From positions 1-51,796 of the forward strand of contig NZ_VOBQ01000028.1 of the NCBI RefSeq assembly GCF_007833165.1: a stretch of 51,796 bases of DNA, written 5' to 3'. This document shows positions 25,414-33,881 of this stretch, one piece after another (the stretch's first letter is position 1; each line of letters opens with the position of its first letter). The notes below the pieces were generated by a model, which was not told where the DNA came from, made no database searches, and saw only the letters and a program-made list of their open reading frames with translations. A program made the position numbers and the translations under genes. This stretch comes from Caenimonas sedimenti. GTDB lineage: Bacteria; Pseudomonadota; Gammaproteobacteria; Burkholderiales; Burkholderiaceae_C.

Positions 25414-26109
25414 ATGGGACTACTCAGTGCGCTCTTCGGGACCTCACAGGCCAGGGCCGGCAAGAAGCCGGGGGCCCGGGTGCCGCCCGCCTCCGCCCAT
25501 CCATCCACCTTCCAGAATTCAACCGCCTCCGGCTTCGCCACTTCGAGCATGCTGAGCCAGGTCCCGCTCGACGCCCGGCAACAGTTCACCGTCCGGCGCG
25601 ACCTGCTGCGGTTGGTGCTGCGCGACACCCTCACGCGCACCGGCATCCCTGCCGGATGGATCGAGATGCATGCGCTCGCCGCCTCGTCGAGCGGCAAGGC
25701 CACCGGGGTGCACGCGCGCTTCATCATCAGGCACTGGAATCCGCTGCTGATGGTCCACGCGCCCGGGCTCGAGCAGAGTTTCGTGCAGCGCCTGATGGCG
25801 CTCGACCCCTTGGCCGATCAATGGGTGATGGGCTTCTCGTGGCAGTTCGGGCTGGCAGCCGACGCCGTCGTGGCGCCCCTGCCCCGGCCCGGCTCCTGGA
25901 CTGCGCAGCCGAACGAGCCGCGCGCGAACCTTCTCCCCATGGCCTCCGCGGCCGGTGCCGACGTGATCGCCGGTCCGGTCCACATCAGCACACGCGCCGC
26001 ATCCACGCGCGGCGCGAAAGCCGACCTCGACCGCCTGCTGGCGGAGGGCGCCGCCGACCGGCACGGCAACAGCGCGTTCGATACGACGGAGCCCGCGCCG
26101 CTGCGCTGA
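25414..26109 (+). CDS. Hypothetical protein, unrecognised family
   Basis: The 231-residue soluble protein begins MGLLSALFG and has a basic, Pro/Ser-rich first 40 residues. A compact domain (about 50-160) follows, including RRDLLRLVLRDTLTRTGIPA and FIIRHWNPLLMVHAPGLEQS, then WVMGFSWQF. The tail is low complexity. No catalytic motif is recognised. An in-frame ATG at 25396 would add six residues. The codon use matches the neighbours, so it looks like a real gene. It is convergent with the next gene. Confidence 0.65.
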   Translation: MGLLSALFGTSQARAGKKPGARVPPASAHPSTFQNSTASGFATSSMLSQVPLDARQQFTVRRDLLRLVLRDTLTRTGIPAGWIEMHALAASSSGKATGVHARFIIRHWNPLLMVHAPGLEQSFVQRLMALDPLADQWVMGFSWQFGLAADAVVAPLPRPGSWTAQPNEPRANLLPMASAAGADVIAGPVHISTRAASTRGAKADLDRLLAEGAADRHGNSAFDTTEPAPLR

Positions 26110-26116
26110 AGTTTTC

Positions 26117-26710
26117 TCAGCCCTGGGCCGGCCGCCCCAGCAACTGCTCTTTCAGTTGCCAGTCTGCCGGTACCGGGCCGATCCAGATGCGCATGAGCGC
26201 GGTGAAGAACTCCGGCTCACGGAACGGCTCGCCTTGCGGGACGCCGCGCACGCTGATCACCGTGCCGACGCCCGGCACCCAATCGATGGTGAAGCCGTCG
26301 CCGGCCGCCAGCTTCTTGTGGTCGGTGAAGATCTGGCTCATGCGCATCAAGCCGGGGATCAGCCGGGAGAACGACGCGCGGTCCATGTTGTCTTCGACAC
26401 TGCGCACGAACAGCTTGCCCAGCTCCGAGGCGTCGATGTCGCGCAGCATGGTGACAGCCAGCCGCTTGGGGCCGGCCGCGGCGAGCACTTCCTCCGGCAT
26501 CGCGGACTTGCGGCCCAGGTAGAGACCGGCGGTGTACACCTTGAACGGACCACGGTAGCGAATGCCCGCGCCGTTCAACTGCACCTTGGCACCACCGCGC
26601 AATTCGGCGCCGGCTTCGTAGCGGACTCCCGACAGGGTGACCTGCGCCAGGCTCGCGCAGGACAACAGGCAGCCGGCGGTGACCAGCAACAGCTTCCACT
26701 TGACGTTCAT
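26117..26710 (-). CDS. Exported chalcone isomerase-like domain protein
   Basis: The 197-residue protein has a signal peptide (KWKLLLVTAGCLLSCASLA-Q) and a chalcone isomerase-like body: LNGAGIRYRGPFKVYTAGLY, then VTMLRDIDASELGKLFV. Bacterial members are periplasmic proteins of unknown role, not plant-type flavonoid enzymes. ATG 26710 is preceded by CAGGAGAACCGTG, a good ribosome-binding site. An upstream in-frame ATG at 26806 is rejected because it would bury the signal peptide. Confidence 0.8.
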   Translation of the reverse strand: MNVKWKLLLVTAGCLLSCASLAQVTLSGVRYEAGAELRGGAKVQLNGAGIRYRGPFKVYTAGLYLGRKSAMPEEVLAAAGPKRLAVTMLRDIDASELGKLFVRSVEDNMDRASFSRLIPGLMRMSQIFTDHKKLAAGDGFTIDWVPGVGTVISVRGVPQGEPFREPEFFTALMRIWIGPVPADWQLKEQLLGRPAQG

Positions 26711-26913
26711 CACGGTTCTCCTGGTGGTGTGTGATGCGTCAGTGGGCCATGTCCGCCCGCGTGGCGTCAGTGCCGGGATGGCAGCGGAATCTCCTGCGGA
26801 TTTCACAGATTGCCTGCGCCGCCGGCCACTTATTTGCTTACAGATGCGCCACCTCCGGCCCGCACGCGCCGCGCGCAGGTGCCAGACTCGACCTCCACTC
26901 CAAAGGATTCGTC

Positions 26914-27249
26914 ATGGCAGGCTACTTCGAACTCAAACCGGCCGCCGGTTCGCAATTCATGTTCAACCTGAAGGCGGGCAACCATGAAGTCATCCTCACC
27001 AGCGAAACCTACGCGTCCAGGCAGTCCGCCGAAGGCGGCATTGCATCGGTGAAGACGAACGCCGCCGTCGACGCCCACTTCCACCGCAAGTCCGCCAAGG
27101 ACAGTTCGTCCTATTTCGTGCTGGTGGCGGTGAATGGAGAGACCATCGGCAAGAGCGAGATGTACAAGTCGGCGGCGGCGATGGAGGGCGGAATCGCTTC
27201 CGTCAAGGCCAACGCGCCCACGGCCGAGACGAAGGTCCTGCCGGCCTGA
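26914..27249 (+). CDS. YegP-like protein with two DUF1508 repeats
   Basis: The 111-residue protein is built from two tandem DUF1508 units. The first runs from YFELKPAAGSQFMFNLKAGN to GGIASVKTNA and the second from SYFVLVAVNGETIGKSEMY to GGIASVKANA. The family is small, conserved and poorly characterised, and is often linked to stress growth. ATG 26914 matches the usual N-terminus MAGYFEL. The 203 bases between the previous divergent gene and this one hold no other recognisable element. Confidence 0.85.
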   Translation: MAGYFELKPAAGSQFMFNLKAGNHEVILTSETYASRQSAEGGIASVKTNAAVDAHFHRKSAKDSSSYFVLVAVNGETIGKSEMYKSAAAMEGGIASVKANAPTAETKVLPA

Positions 27250-27258
27250 CCGGCGCCG

Positions 27259-28158
27259 CTACGGCTGCGCGGTCATGGCGCGGCGGTGCAAGGCCGCGTG
27301 CAGCTCGATCGACGCGGAGGCCGCTTCGAGATCGAGTTCGCGCAACGCGGCGGCGAACTCGCTGGCTTGCAGATAGCGTTCGATCGCGTGCCGCGCCAGC
27401 GCGCGGCGCAGGATCTGGCCGACCGGACTGGTCGCGATGCCCGCCGGCAGCCGCAGCAGGCCTTGAGCGTGCGCTTTCATCACTTCCGGAAACGCGCCCT
27501 CGGCCACCATGGGCCAACCCAGCAGCGCCTCGGCCAGCACCAGGCCCATCTGGTAGACGTCCGACGCGGGTGTCACCGTGCCGGTGGCCAGATATTCCGG
27601 CGCCGTGTACCTCGGGGTGCAGGCGAGGCCGCCGTCCTGCGTGATCTGCGCGCGCTGCATGTGGCGCGCGATGCCGAAGTCGGTGATGCGCAGCCGGCAC
27701 GGCAGGCCGGGCTTGGTATCCAGGAACAGGTTGGCCGGCTTGATGTCCTTGTGCACGATGCCCGTGGCGTGCACGGCGTGCAGGCCATCGAGCGCATCGC
27801 AGAACAGGGGAATGATCCAGTCGGCCGCGCAGCTGCCCTCGCGCGCGAGGTGGAACGAGAGGTCCTCGCCTTGCAACAGCTCCATCACGAAGAACGGCCG
27901 GCCGGTGTGCGCCACGATGCCGAAGTCCAGCACGCCCACCAGGTTCGGATGGATGACCTGGGCCGTCGACAGCAGCTCCTGCAGCATGCGGCGGTCGAAG
28001 GCACCGTCGGCCAACGGGTCGCGCATCAGCTTGACGGCGACCAGCTGGCCGGTTTCGAGGTCGTCCGCCGCCACCACGTCCGCCATGCCGCCGGTCCCGA
28101 GCGGACGCCGGACCAGGTAGCGTCCCGCGATGATCGAGTCCGCGCCCACCACCGTCAT
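27259..28158 (-). CDS. Hanks-type serine/threonine protein kinase
   Basis: The 299-residue protein is a single kinase domain without a membrane segment. Visible are the glycine loop LGTGGMADVV (20-29), Lys43 in AVKLM, the catalytic HKDIKPAN with Asp138 (Lys replaces the usual Arg of HRD), DFG at 160-162 and APE at 186-188. It is the last gene of a minus-strand operon. The ATG lies four bases after the stop of the DUF4388 gene, preceded by the globin gene. Targets are unknown; context suggests it acts downstream of a haem or DUF4388 sensor module. Confidence 0.9.
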   Translation of the reverse strand: MTVVGADSIIAGRYLVRRPLGTGGMADVVAADDLETGQLVAVKLMRDPLADGAFDRRMLQELLSTAQVIHPNLVGVLDFGIVAHTGRPFFVMELLQGEDLSFHLAREGSCAADWIIPLFCDALDGLHAVHATGIVHKDIKPANLFLDTKPGLPCRLRITDFGIARHMQRAQITQDGGLACTPRYTAPEYLATGTVTPASDVYQMGLVLAEALLGWPMVAEGAFPEVMKAHAQGLLRLPAGIATSPVGQILRRALARHAIERYLQASEFAAALRELDLEAASASIELHAALHRRAMTAQP

Positions 28159-28162
28159 CGGC

Positions 28163-29038
28163 TCAGCGCAGCAGCTTCACCACGAGCACCACCATGACTC
28201 CGAGCAGGATCATGAAGCCAGCGCCCAGCGCCGCCAGCAGGGCGGGCGATGTTGGCGGAGGGACGATGGCCGGGGCCACCGGCGCCGGTGCCGGCGCCGC
28301 GGCCGACCGCCTTTCCTGTTGCGCCAGCGCCAGCCGCACCTCGGAGGCCACGAGCTGGGGCAAGGCCTGCAGCCGGCCATCGAGGGTGTGCAGGGCCTGC
28401 GACTGCTCGCGCAACATCTGGATGGCGGCCTGCAGTTCCTGCCGCAGCACCGGCTGCAGGTCGGCCAGCACGGCCCTGCTCAGCGTGTCGGCTGACGTCG
28501 CGGGCAGCGAGACCGTCGGCAGCAGGTGGTCGGGTGTCGCTGCGGCAGCCGGGGGGCGTGCCGCCGGGGCCGTGGCCTGAGCCGCCGGCGCCTGCGCCGC
28601 AGCTGCCGGGGCCTGCGCCTGCTGCGCCGTGAGTCGCAGCGTGGGCTCGTTCGCCGAGACAGACTGAGGCTGGACCCGGCGTGATCGCGCATACAGGTCG
28701 CTCAGCCGCGCCCGTGGCAGCGGGAACGGGCCGGTCGGCTGGGTGTGATAGACCGCGAACGAGAGGCCCGAGCCGCGGATCGCGCTGCCGCTCAGGGAGA
28801 CGAACACGGTCTCGGGCTCGGAGCTGCTCGACATGCGCGCGTCGAGCACCTGGCCGGCCTTCAGCAGGACCTCGCTGACCGCCGACTCGCCGCGCCGCAC
28901 CAGGAAGCGCAGGCATTGCCGGCTCAGGCCCAGGACCTGGATGACATCGTCGAACGTGAACTCGTCGAAGGTGCCGGTCATGATCTGCACGTCGTTGGTG
29001 CCGAACGGGATCGGGGTGAAGGTGGGGGAGGATTGCAT
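28163..29038 (-). CDS. DUF4388 (PATAN-like) protein with C-terminal membrane anchor
   Basis: The 291-residue protein has an N-terminal DUF4388-like domain (about 10-100), with TGTFDEFTFDDVIQVLGLSR and later SEVLLKAGQVLDARMSS. A Ala/Pro/Gln-rich linker (about 145-185) and a helical stretch that may be a coiled coil (LQPVLRQELQAAIQMLREQS) follow. A terminal hydrophobic helix (LLAALGAGFMILLGVMVVLV) ends in KLLR, a tail-anchor pattern. DUF4388 domains are signalling modules in two-component and kinase networks. The start is ATG 29038; the in-frame extension to 29185 lies inside the globin gene. Confidence 0.72.
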   Translation of the reverse strand: MQSSPTFTPIPFGTNDVQIMTGTFDEFTFDDVIQVLGLSRQCLRFLVRRGESAVSEVLLKAGQVLDARMSSSSEPETVFVSLSGSAIRGSGLSFAVYHTQPTGPFPLPRARLSDLYARSRRVQPQSVSANEPTLRLTAQQAQAPAAAAQAPAAQATAPAARPPAAAATPDHLLPTVSLPATSADTLSRAVLADLQPVLRQELQAAIQMLREQSQALHTLDGRLQALPQLVASEVRLALAQQERRSAAAPAPAPVAPAIVPPPTSPALLAALGAGFMILLGVMVVLVVKLLR

Positions 29039-29052
29039 GGTGGCTGTCCTCG

Positions 29053-29520
29053 TCAGGCCGCTGCGGGGGTACCGGCTTGCCGGGCGCCCATCAGCATGGT
29101 GGCGGAGAGCAGCGCGTACAGCTTGCTCCAGGCGGCGCGGGCTTCGGCGGTGAAGGCCTGGCCCAGCCCCATGTTCAGCGTCCACAGCAAGGCTTCGCCC
29201 ACCGTCGGGAACGCCTCTTCCGGCACGTTGTAGAGAAGAGCGTGCCGCCGGCCCAGCGCCAGCACGACCAGGAACAGGTCATCGTCGCTCGACACGTCCT
29301 GGGCCCACTTCTCTTCGGACCAGTCGGCCGTGCGGACGGCAAACGCCAGCATGCCCGTGAGCTTGCGCTTTTGCGCCGCCATGTCGTCCGGGAACAGCTT
29401 GCGGTACGCGGGCTGGAGCTCGAACAAGCGGCGGTAGAACAGGTCCCCCGCGGTGTCCATGATGGGAGCGACGAGCCGCCAGGACTCGCGCAGGATTCTT
29501 TTTTCGTCTTCCGTGAGCAT
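29053..29520 (-). CDS. Single-domain globin
   Basis: The 155-residue protein has a classical globin pattern: EKRILRESWRLVAPIMDTAG, FYRRLFELQPAYRKLFP, a likely distal Gln50 and proximal His93 in LGRRHALLYNVPEEAF. VGEALLWTLNMGLGQAFTAE and a helix-H AW...Y follow. It resembles the globin part of flavohaemoglobins (Vitreoscilla-like) but has no reductase domain. It is the first gene of the operon with the DUF4388 protein and the Ser/Thr kinase, so oxygen or nitric oxide sensing is plausible but unproven. GGAGGGG precedes the ATG. Confidence 0.87.
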   Translation of the reverse strand: MLTEDEKRILRESWRLVAPIMDTAGDLFYRRLFELQPAYRKLFPDDMAAQKRKLTGMLAFAVRTADWSEEKWAQDVSSDDDLFLVVLALGRRHALLYNVPEEAFPTVGEALLWTLNMGLGQAFTAEARAAWSKLYALLSATMLMGARQAGTPAAA

Positions 29521-29631
29521 CAGCCCCTCCGACCGCGCCCACCGTCAGGCGCGTTCGCGCATCTTAGGGGATATGGATGAGCTACCGAACAATTTGATAC
29601 GGAAACCGGCGACGCCGCTAGACTCCCTCGC

Positions 29632-30867
29632 ATGCATCTCGCCGTTCTCGGCACCGGCATCGTCGGCGCCTGCACCGCCGCCTGGCTGCAGCGCGACGGC
29701 CATCGGATCACCTTCGTCTCGCCCACGCCGCCCGGCGAAGCCTGCTCGTTCGGGAATGCCGGATCGCTTTCGCCCAGCGCCTGCCTGCCGGTCGGCATGC
29801 CGGGGATGTGGAAGCAGGTCCCGGCCTGGCTGCGCGACCCCGACGGCCCCCTGCGCATCGAACCGTCCTACCTGCCCACGGTGCTGCCCTGGTTGCTGCG
29901 CTTCGTGCGCGCCTCGTCGCGCGCCGAGGTGGTGCGCATCGCCACAGCGTTGCGCTGCCTGCTCGCGCCGATCTTCGAGAGCTACGCACCGCTGCTGGCG
30001 CATGCGCAGGCGGAGCACTTGGTCCGGCGCAGCGGCTGCCTTTACGTCTACAGCTCCGGGCACGCCGCCGCCAAATGGCAGTGGGGCATGAACCTGCGCC
30101 GCCAGCTGGGCGTGGACCTGCGCGACGTGGACGAGGCGGCGCTCGCCCAGCTGGAGCCCGACTTGCGCGGCCGCTTCCGCTTCGGCATCCTCGCGCCCGA
30201 CAACGGCTCGACCGTGGATCCGTCCGCGCTGGTGAAGGCGCTGCACGCGCAGTGCGTCGCCGATGGCGCGCAGAGCCTCAATGACGCCGCCATCGGCTTC
30301 GACAGCTCATCCGATCGCGTCACGGCGGTGCGCCTGCTCAGCGGTGGCCGCCTGGAATGCGAAGGCGTCGTCGTCGCCACCGGCGCATGGTCGCGCGCGC
30401 TCGCGCAAAGCCTGGGGCTGAGCGTCCCGCTGGAGACGCAGCGCGGCTACCATGTCACCGTGCAAAGCAGCAACCTGGCATTGCGCCATACCGTGATGGC
30501 TCCCGAATACAACCTGATGGTGAACCCGATGGCGATGGGCCTGCGGCTGGCCGGCAGCGTGGAATTCGCGGGCCTGAAACGCCAGCCGGACTACCGCCGC
30601 GCCGACGTGCTGCTGGCCAAGGGCCGCGAGATGTTCCCGCACCTCGACGTCTCGCGCACGTCGCGCTGGATGGGCCATCGGCCCTGCCTGCCGGACAGCC
30701 TGCCCGTCATCGGGCGGGCGCCGCGCCTGCAAAACGCCTGGCTGGCGTTCGGCCATGGCCACGTCGGCATGTGCGGCGGCGCCACCACGGGCCGCGAAGT
30801 CGCCCACCTGGTGGCCGGCCGGGCGCCGCAGGTGGACCTGGCGCCCTTCCGGCCAGACCGCTTCTGA
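29632..30867 (+). CDS. FAD-dependent D-amino-acid dehydrogenase-like oxidoreductase
   Basis: The 411-residue DadA-family protein has an N-terminal FAD-binding loop (LAVLGTGIVGACTAAWLQRD) and the substrate-domain signature AGSLSPSA. It ends with GHRPCLPDSLPVIGRAPRLQ and FGHGHVGMCGGATTGREVAH. Family members oxidise D-amino acids or related imino compounds and feed electrons to the respiratory chain. It heads a four-gene plus-strand cluster with a hydantoinase-like protein, a Bug receptor and a dehalogenase. The true substrate cannot be told from sequence, and the family also covers D-hydroxyproline oxidases. Confidence 0.85.
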   Translation: MHLAVLGTGIVGACTAAWLQRDGHRITFVSPTPPGEACSFGNAGSLSPSACLPVGMPGMWKQVPAWLRDPDGPLRIEPSYLPTVLPWLLRFVRASSRAEVVRIATALRCLLAPIFESYAPLLAHAQAEHLVRRSGCLYVYSSGHAAAKWQWGMNLRRQLGVDLRDVDEAALAQLEPDLRGRFRFGILAPDNGSTVDPSALVKALHAQCVADGAQSLNDAAIGFDSSSDRVTAVRLLSGGRLECEGVVVATGAWSRALAQSLGLSVPLETQRGYHVTVQSSNLALRHTVMAPEYNLMVNPMAMGLRLAGSVEFAGLKRQPDYRRADVLLAKGREMFPHLDVSRTSRWMGHRPCLPDSLPVIGRAPRLQNAWLAFGHGHVGMCGGATTGREVAHLVAGRAPQVDLAPFRPDRF

Positions 30868-30875
30868 AAAGCGCC

Positions 30876-32894
30876 GTGAAGCGAGTCGCCCTGGTCTGCA
30901 CGCGCGGCTTCGCCGACGTGCTGACGCTGGCCCGGCAGAACCGCGCCGACCCTTATGCCTTGCACGTTCCGGCGTCGCCCTGGTTGGCGGCGTTGCCGCC
31001 CGAACGCCGCTTCGAAGTCGGCGGGCGCATCGACGCGCACGGTGCCGAAGTGGAGCCACTGGACGCCAAGGGACTCGTCGCGGCGCTGAAGGCACTGCCG
31101 GAGCCGCCGGAGGCGATTGCCGTCAGCCTCCTGTTCGCCAGCCGCAATCCATTGCACGAGAAACAGGTGCGCGAACTGCTCGTGGCCACGTTGCCGCACG
31201 TGCCGGTCCATTGTTCGCACGAAGCGGAGGGCCCGGGTGGCGAGTACGAACGCACCCTCGCCGCCGTGGCCGCCGCCGGCCTCGACGTCGCCGCTCTGGT
31301 CCCACCGCAACAGGCCGCGCCCGGCGACCAGGACAGCTTCCCCGCGCAGATGGAAGCTATCGCCGATGCGATGCAGAACGTCATCGCCGAGAAGGCGTTC
31401 TCGACCATCGTGCGCGAGGCGATGGACTGCGCCACGGCGATCTTCCTGCCCGATGGCCGCATGGTGGCGCAGGCGCGCACCCTGCCCTTGCTGCTGGGCA
31501 GCCTGTCGCCGGCGGTCCAGGGCATCCTGGCCGAATGCCCGGTGAACGCCATGGTGCCGGGCGACGGCTACCTGAGCAACGATCCCTGGCGCGGTGGCAC
31601 GCACCTGCCGGATTTCATCCTGCTGCGGCCGGTGTTCGAAGGCGGCCGTGTCCAAGCGCTGGTGGCCTGCATCCTGCACCACCAGGACGTGGGCGGCATC
31701 ACGCCCGGGTCGCTGCCGGCCAACGCGACGTCGGTGCACCAGGAAGGCCTGCGCATCCCGCCGGTGCAGCTGTACCGCGCCGGCCAGACCGACCCCAGCC
31801 TGCTGCGCCTGCTGTGCACCAACAGCCGCACGCCTGATCACCTGGCTGGCGACCTGCGGGCGCAATGGGCAGCCTTGCTGCACGGCGACGCCGCACTGCA
31901 GCCGCTGCTGGCCGGCAAGGTCGGCTTCACCGCCCAATGCGAAGCCGCGCTGCACGCTTCCGAAGCGGCCACGCGGGCCGCGCTGGCGGCCGCGCCCGAC
32001 GGCGACTACCGTTTCGTGGACGCGCTCGATGGCGACGGCATCAGCCACGAGCCGGTCCGCATCGACGTGGTGCTGCGCAAGCGCGGCGACACGCTGGAGG
32101 TGGACTTGCGCGGCTGCGCCCCCCAGACGCGCGGGCCGGCCAACGCGTCGCGGGCCTCGGTCTGGGCCGCCGTGAGCTACCTGGCACGCATGCTGGCACC
32201 CCAGGCCGCCAGCAACGACGGCTGCACCGCGCCGATCACCCTGAAGACGGCGCCGGGCACCATCGTCAACCCGGGCTTCCCGGCGGCGCTGAACGCGCGC
32301 ACCAACCTGGTCAAGCTGCTGGCCAATGCCTTGATGGGCGCCTGGGCGCAGGCCCTGCCCGACTACATGCCGGCCGCCAACGCCGGGGTCTCGGTCGTGC
32401 TTTCGCTGAGCGGCCAGCGCGCCGAGGGCACCGAGTGGCTCTTCACCGAGATCATCGCCTCCGCCTCGGGCGGCGCGCCCTGGGGGCCGGGCGGCTCGGG
32501 CGTGTCCACCGACGTCGGCAACGCGCGCAACACACCGGCCGAAACGATCGAAGGCATCGCGCCCCTGCGGGTGGAACGCATCGCGGTGCGCCGCGGTTCG
32601 GGCGGCGCCGGCGAGCACCGCGGCGGCGACGGCGTGGTGCGCTGCTATCGGCTGCTGGAAGGCAGCGGGATGATCTCGTACCGCGGCGAGCGCCATCGCA
32701 GCGTGGCCCAGGGCGCGACCGGCGCCGCCGCAGGCGCGCCGGGCTCGGCCCGCATCGAACGCGCGGATGGCACCGTCGTGCCGTTGCCCGCCAAGGCGCA
32801 AGCGCAATGGCACGCCGGCGACCGGCTGGTGATCGAGACCGCGGGCGCCGGTGGCTGGGGCTTGCCCGGGTCCGCGGGACCGGAAATTGCGTGA
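30876..32894 (+). CDS. HyuA N-terminal remnant fused to hydantoinase B / 5-oxoprolinase beta-like protein
   Basis: The 672-residue protein joins two unequal parts. Residues 1-137 match the second half of the hydantoinase A N-terminal domain: VALVCTRGFADVLTLARQNR, HEKQVRELLVATLPHVPVH, then EYERTL. It lacks the initial GIDVGGTFTD nucleotide-binding segment and the whole HyuA catalytic domain. From about 155 on it is a complete HyuB (AEKAFSTIVREAMDCATAIF, LSNDPWRGGTHLPDF, PWGPGGSG, RRGSGGAGEHRGGDG). HyuB normally works with a full HyuA in ATP-dependent ring opening of hydantoins or 5-oxoproline. Start GTG 30876, eight bases after the dadA-like stop. Activity without HyuA is doubtful unless a partner exists elsewhere. 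Confidence 0.82.
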   Translation: MKRVALVCTRGFADVLTLARQNRADPYALHVPASPWLAALPPERRFEVGGRIDAHGAEVEPLDAKGLVAALKALPEPPEAIAVSLLFASRNPLHEKQVRELLVATLPHVPVHCSHEAEGPGGEYERTLAAVAAAGLDVAALVPPQQAAPGDQDSFPAQMEAIADAMQNVIAEKAFSTIVREAMDCATAIFLPDGRMVAQARTLPLLLGSLSPAVQGILAECPVNAMVPGDGYLSNDPWRGGTHLPDFILLRPVFEGGRVQALVACILHHQDVGGITPGSLPANATSVHQEGLRIPPVQLYRAGQTDPSLLRLLCTNSRTPDHLAGDLRAQWAALLHGDAALQPLLAGKVGFTAQCEAALHASEAATRAALAAAPDGDYRFVDALDGDGISHEPVRIDVVLRKRGDTLEVDLRGCAPQTRGPANASRASVWAAVSYLARMLAPQAASNDGCTAPITLKTAPGTIVNPGFPAALNARTNLVKLLANALMGAWAQALPDYMPAANAGVSVVLSLSGQRAEGTEWLFTEIIASASGGAPWGPGGSGVSTDVGNARNTPAETIEGIAPLRVERIAVRRGSGGAGEHRGGDGVVRCYRLLEGSGMISYRGERHRSVAQGATGAAAGAPGSARIERADGTVVPLPAKAQAQWHAGDRLVIETAGAGGWGLPGSAGPEIA

Positions 32895-32904
32895 GACTTT
32901 GGCC

Positions 32905-33879
32905 ATGCCGTTCACCCGCCGTACCCTCCTCGCCGCCACCCTGGCCCTGCTGCCCACGCTGGCACTCGCCCAAGGCGCCTATCCCAACAAGCCGATCCGC
33001 ATCGTCGTGCCCTTCCCGCCGGGCGGCAGCACCGACCTGCTGGCGCGCCGCCTCGGCGAGAAGCTCGCCACCGCCATGGGCCAGCCCGTGGTGGTCGAGA
33101 ACAAGCCCGGCGCGGGCGGCACCACCGGCGCGGACTTCGTCGCGAAGTCGGCGCCCGACGGCTATACCTTGCTGATGGGCGTGACCGGCAGCAACGCCAT
33201 CGCAGCCAGCCTGTACCCCAAACTGCCCTACGACACGCTGAAGGATTTCGCGCCGGTGAGCCAGCTGGTCTCGGCGCCGCTGGTGCTGTCGGTGAACGCC
33301 GGCAGTCCCATCAAGTCGGTGCGCGATTACGTGGCCGCGGCGCGGGTCAAGCCGCTGTCTCACGGCACGCCGGGCAACGGCACCTCGATGCACCTCACCG
33401 CCGAGATGTTCGACCAGGCCGCCGGGGTGCGCCTCATGCATGTGCCCTACAAGGGCAGCGCGCCGGCCATGAACGACCTCCTGGGCGGCACGCTCGATTC
33501 CATGTTCGGGGACTTCCTCGTGCTGCTGCCGCAGATCAAGGCCGGCAAGGTCACGCCGCTGGCCGTGACCTCGGCACGCCGCCATCCGATGCTGCCCGAC
33601 GTGCCGACGGTCGCGGAGACCGGCCTGCCCGGCCTCGCGCAGTTCGAAGCGGCCTCGTGGCAGGGCCTGTTCGCGCCGGCCGGCGTGCCGCGTGAGGTGC
33701 TGGCGAAACTCAACACCGAAGTGGTCAAGGCCATGGAGAGCGCCGACATCAAGGAGTTCTTCGGCAGCCAGGGCTTCATCGTCGGCGGCACCACGCCCGA
33801 GCAGTTCAAGGCCCTGATCGAAAGCGAAGTCCCCAAGTGGGGCCGCGTCGTCAAGGCCGGCAACATCAAGCTCGATTGA
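32905..33879 (+). CDS. Bug-type tripartite tricarboxylate transporter receptor
   Basis: The 324-residue periplasmic binding protein has a twin-arginine-like signal (FTRRTLLAATLALLPTLALA-Q) and mature start GAYPNKPIRIVVPFPPGGS. NKPGAGGTTGADFVAKSAPDGYT and MHVPYKGSAPAMNDLLGG follow. Burkholderiales carry many orphan Bug receptors without adjacent TctAB membrane genes, as here. The neighbours suggest it captures a carboxylate or cyclic amide that the cluster degrades. ATG 32905 lies eight bases after the previous stop region; the frame's upstream extension belongs to another gene. Confidence 0.92.
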   Translation: MPFTRRTLLAATLALLPTLALAQGAYPNKPIRIVVPFPPGGSTDLLARRLGEKLATAMGQPVVVENKPGAGGTTGADFVAKSAPDGYTLLMGVTGSNAIAASLYPKLPYDTLKDFAPVSQLVSAPLVLSVNAGSPIKSVRDYVAAARVKPLSHGTPGNGTSMHLTAEMFDQAAGVRLMHVPYKGSAPAMNDLLGGTLDSMFGDFLVLLPQIKAGKVTPLAVTSARRHPMLPDVPTVAETGLPGLAQFEAASWQGLFAPAGVPREVLAKLNTEVVKAMESADIKEFFGSQGFIVGGTTPEQFKALIESEVPKWGRVVKAGNIKLD

Positions 33880-33881
33880 TC

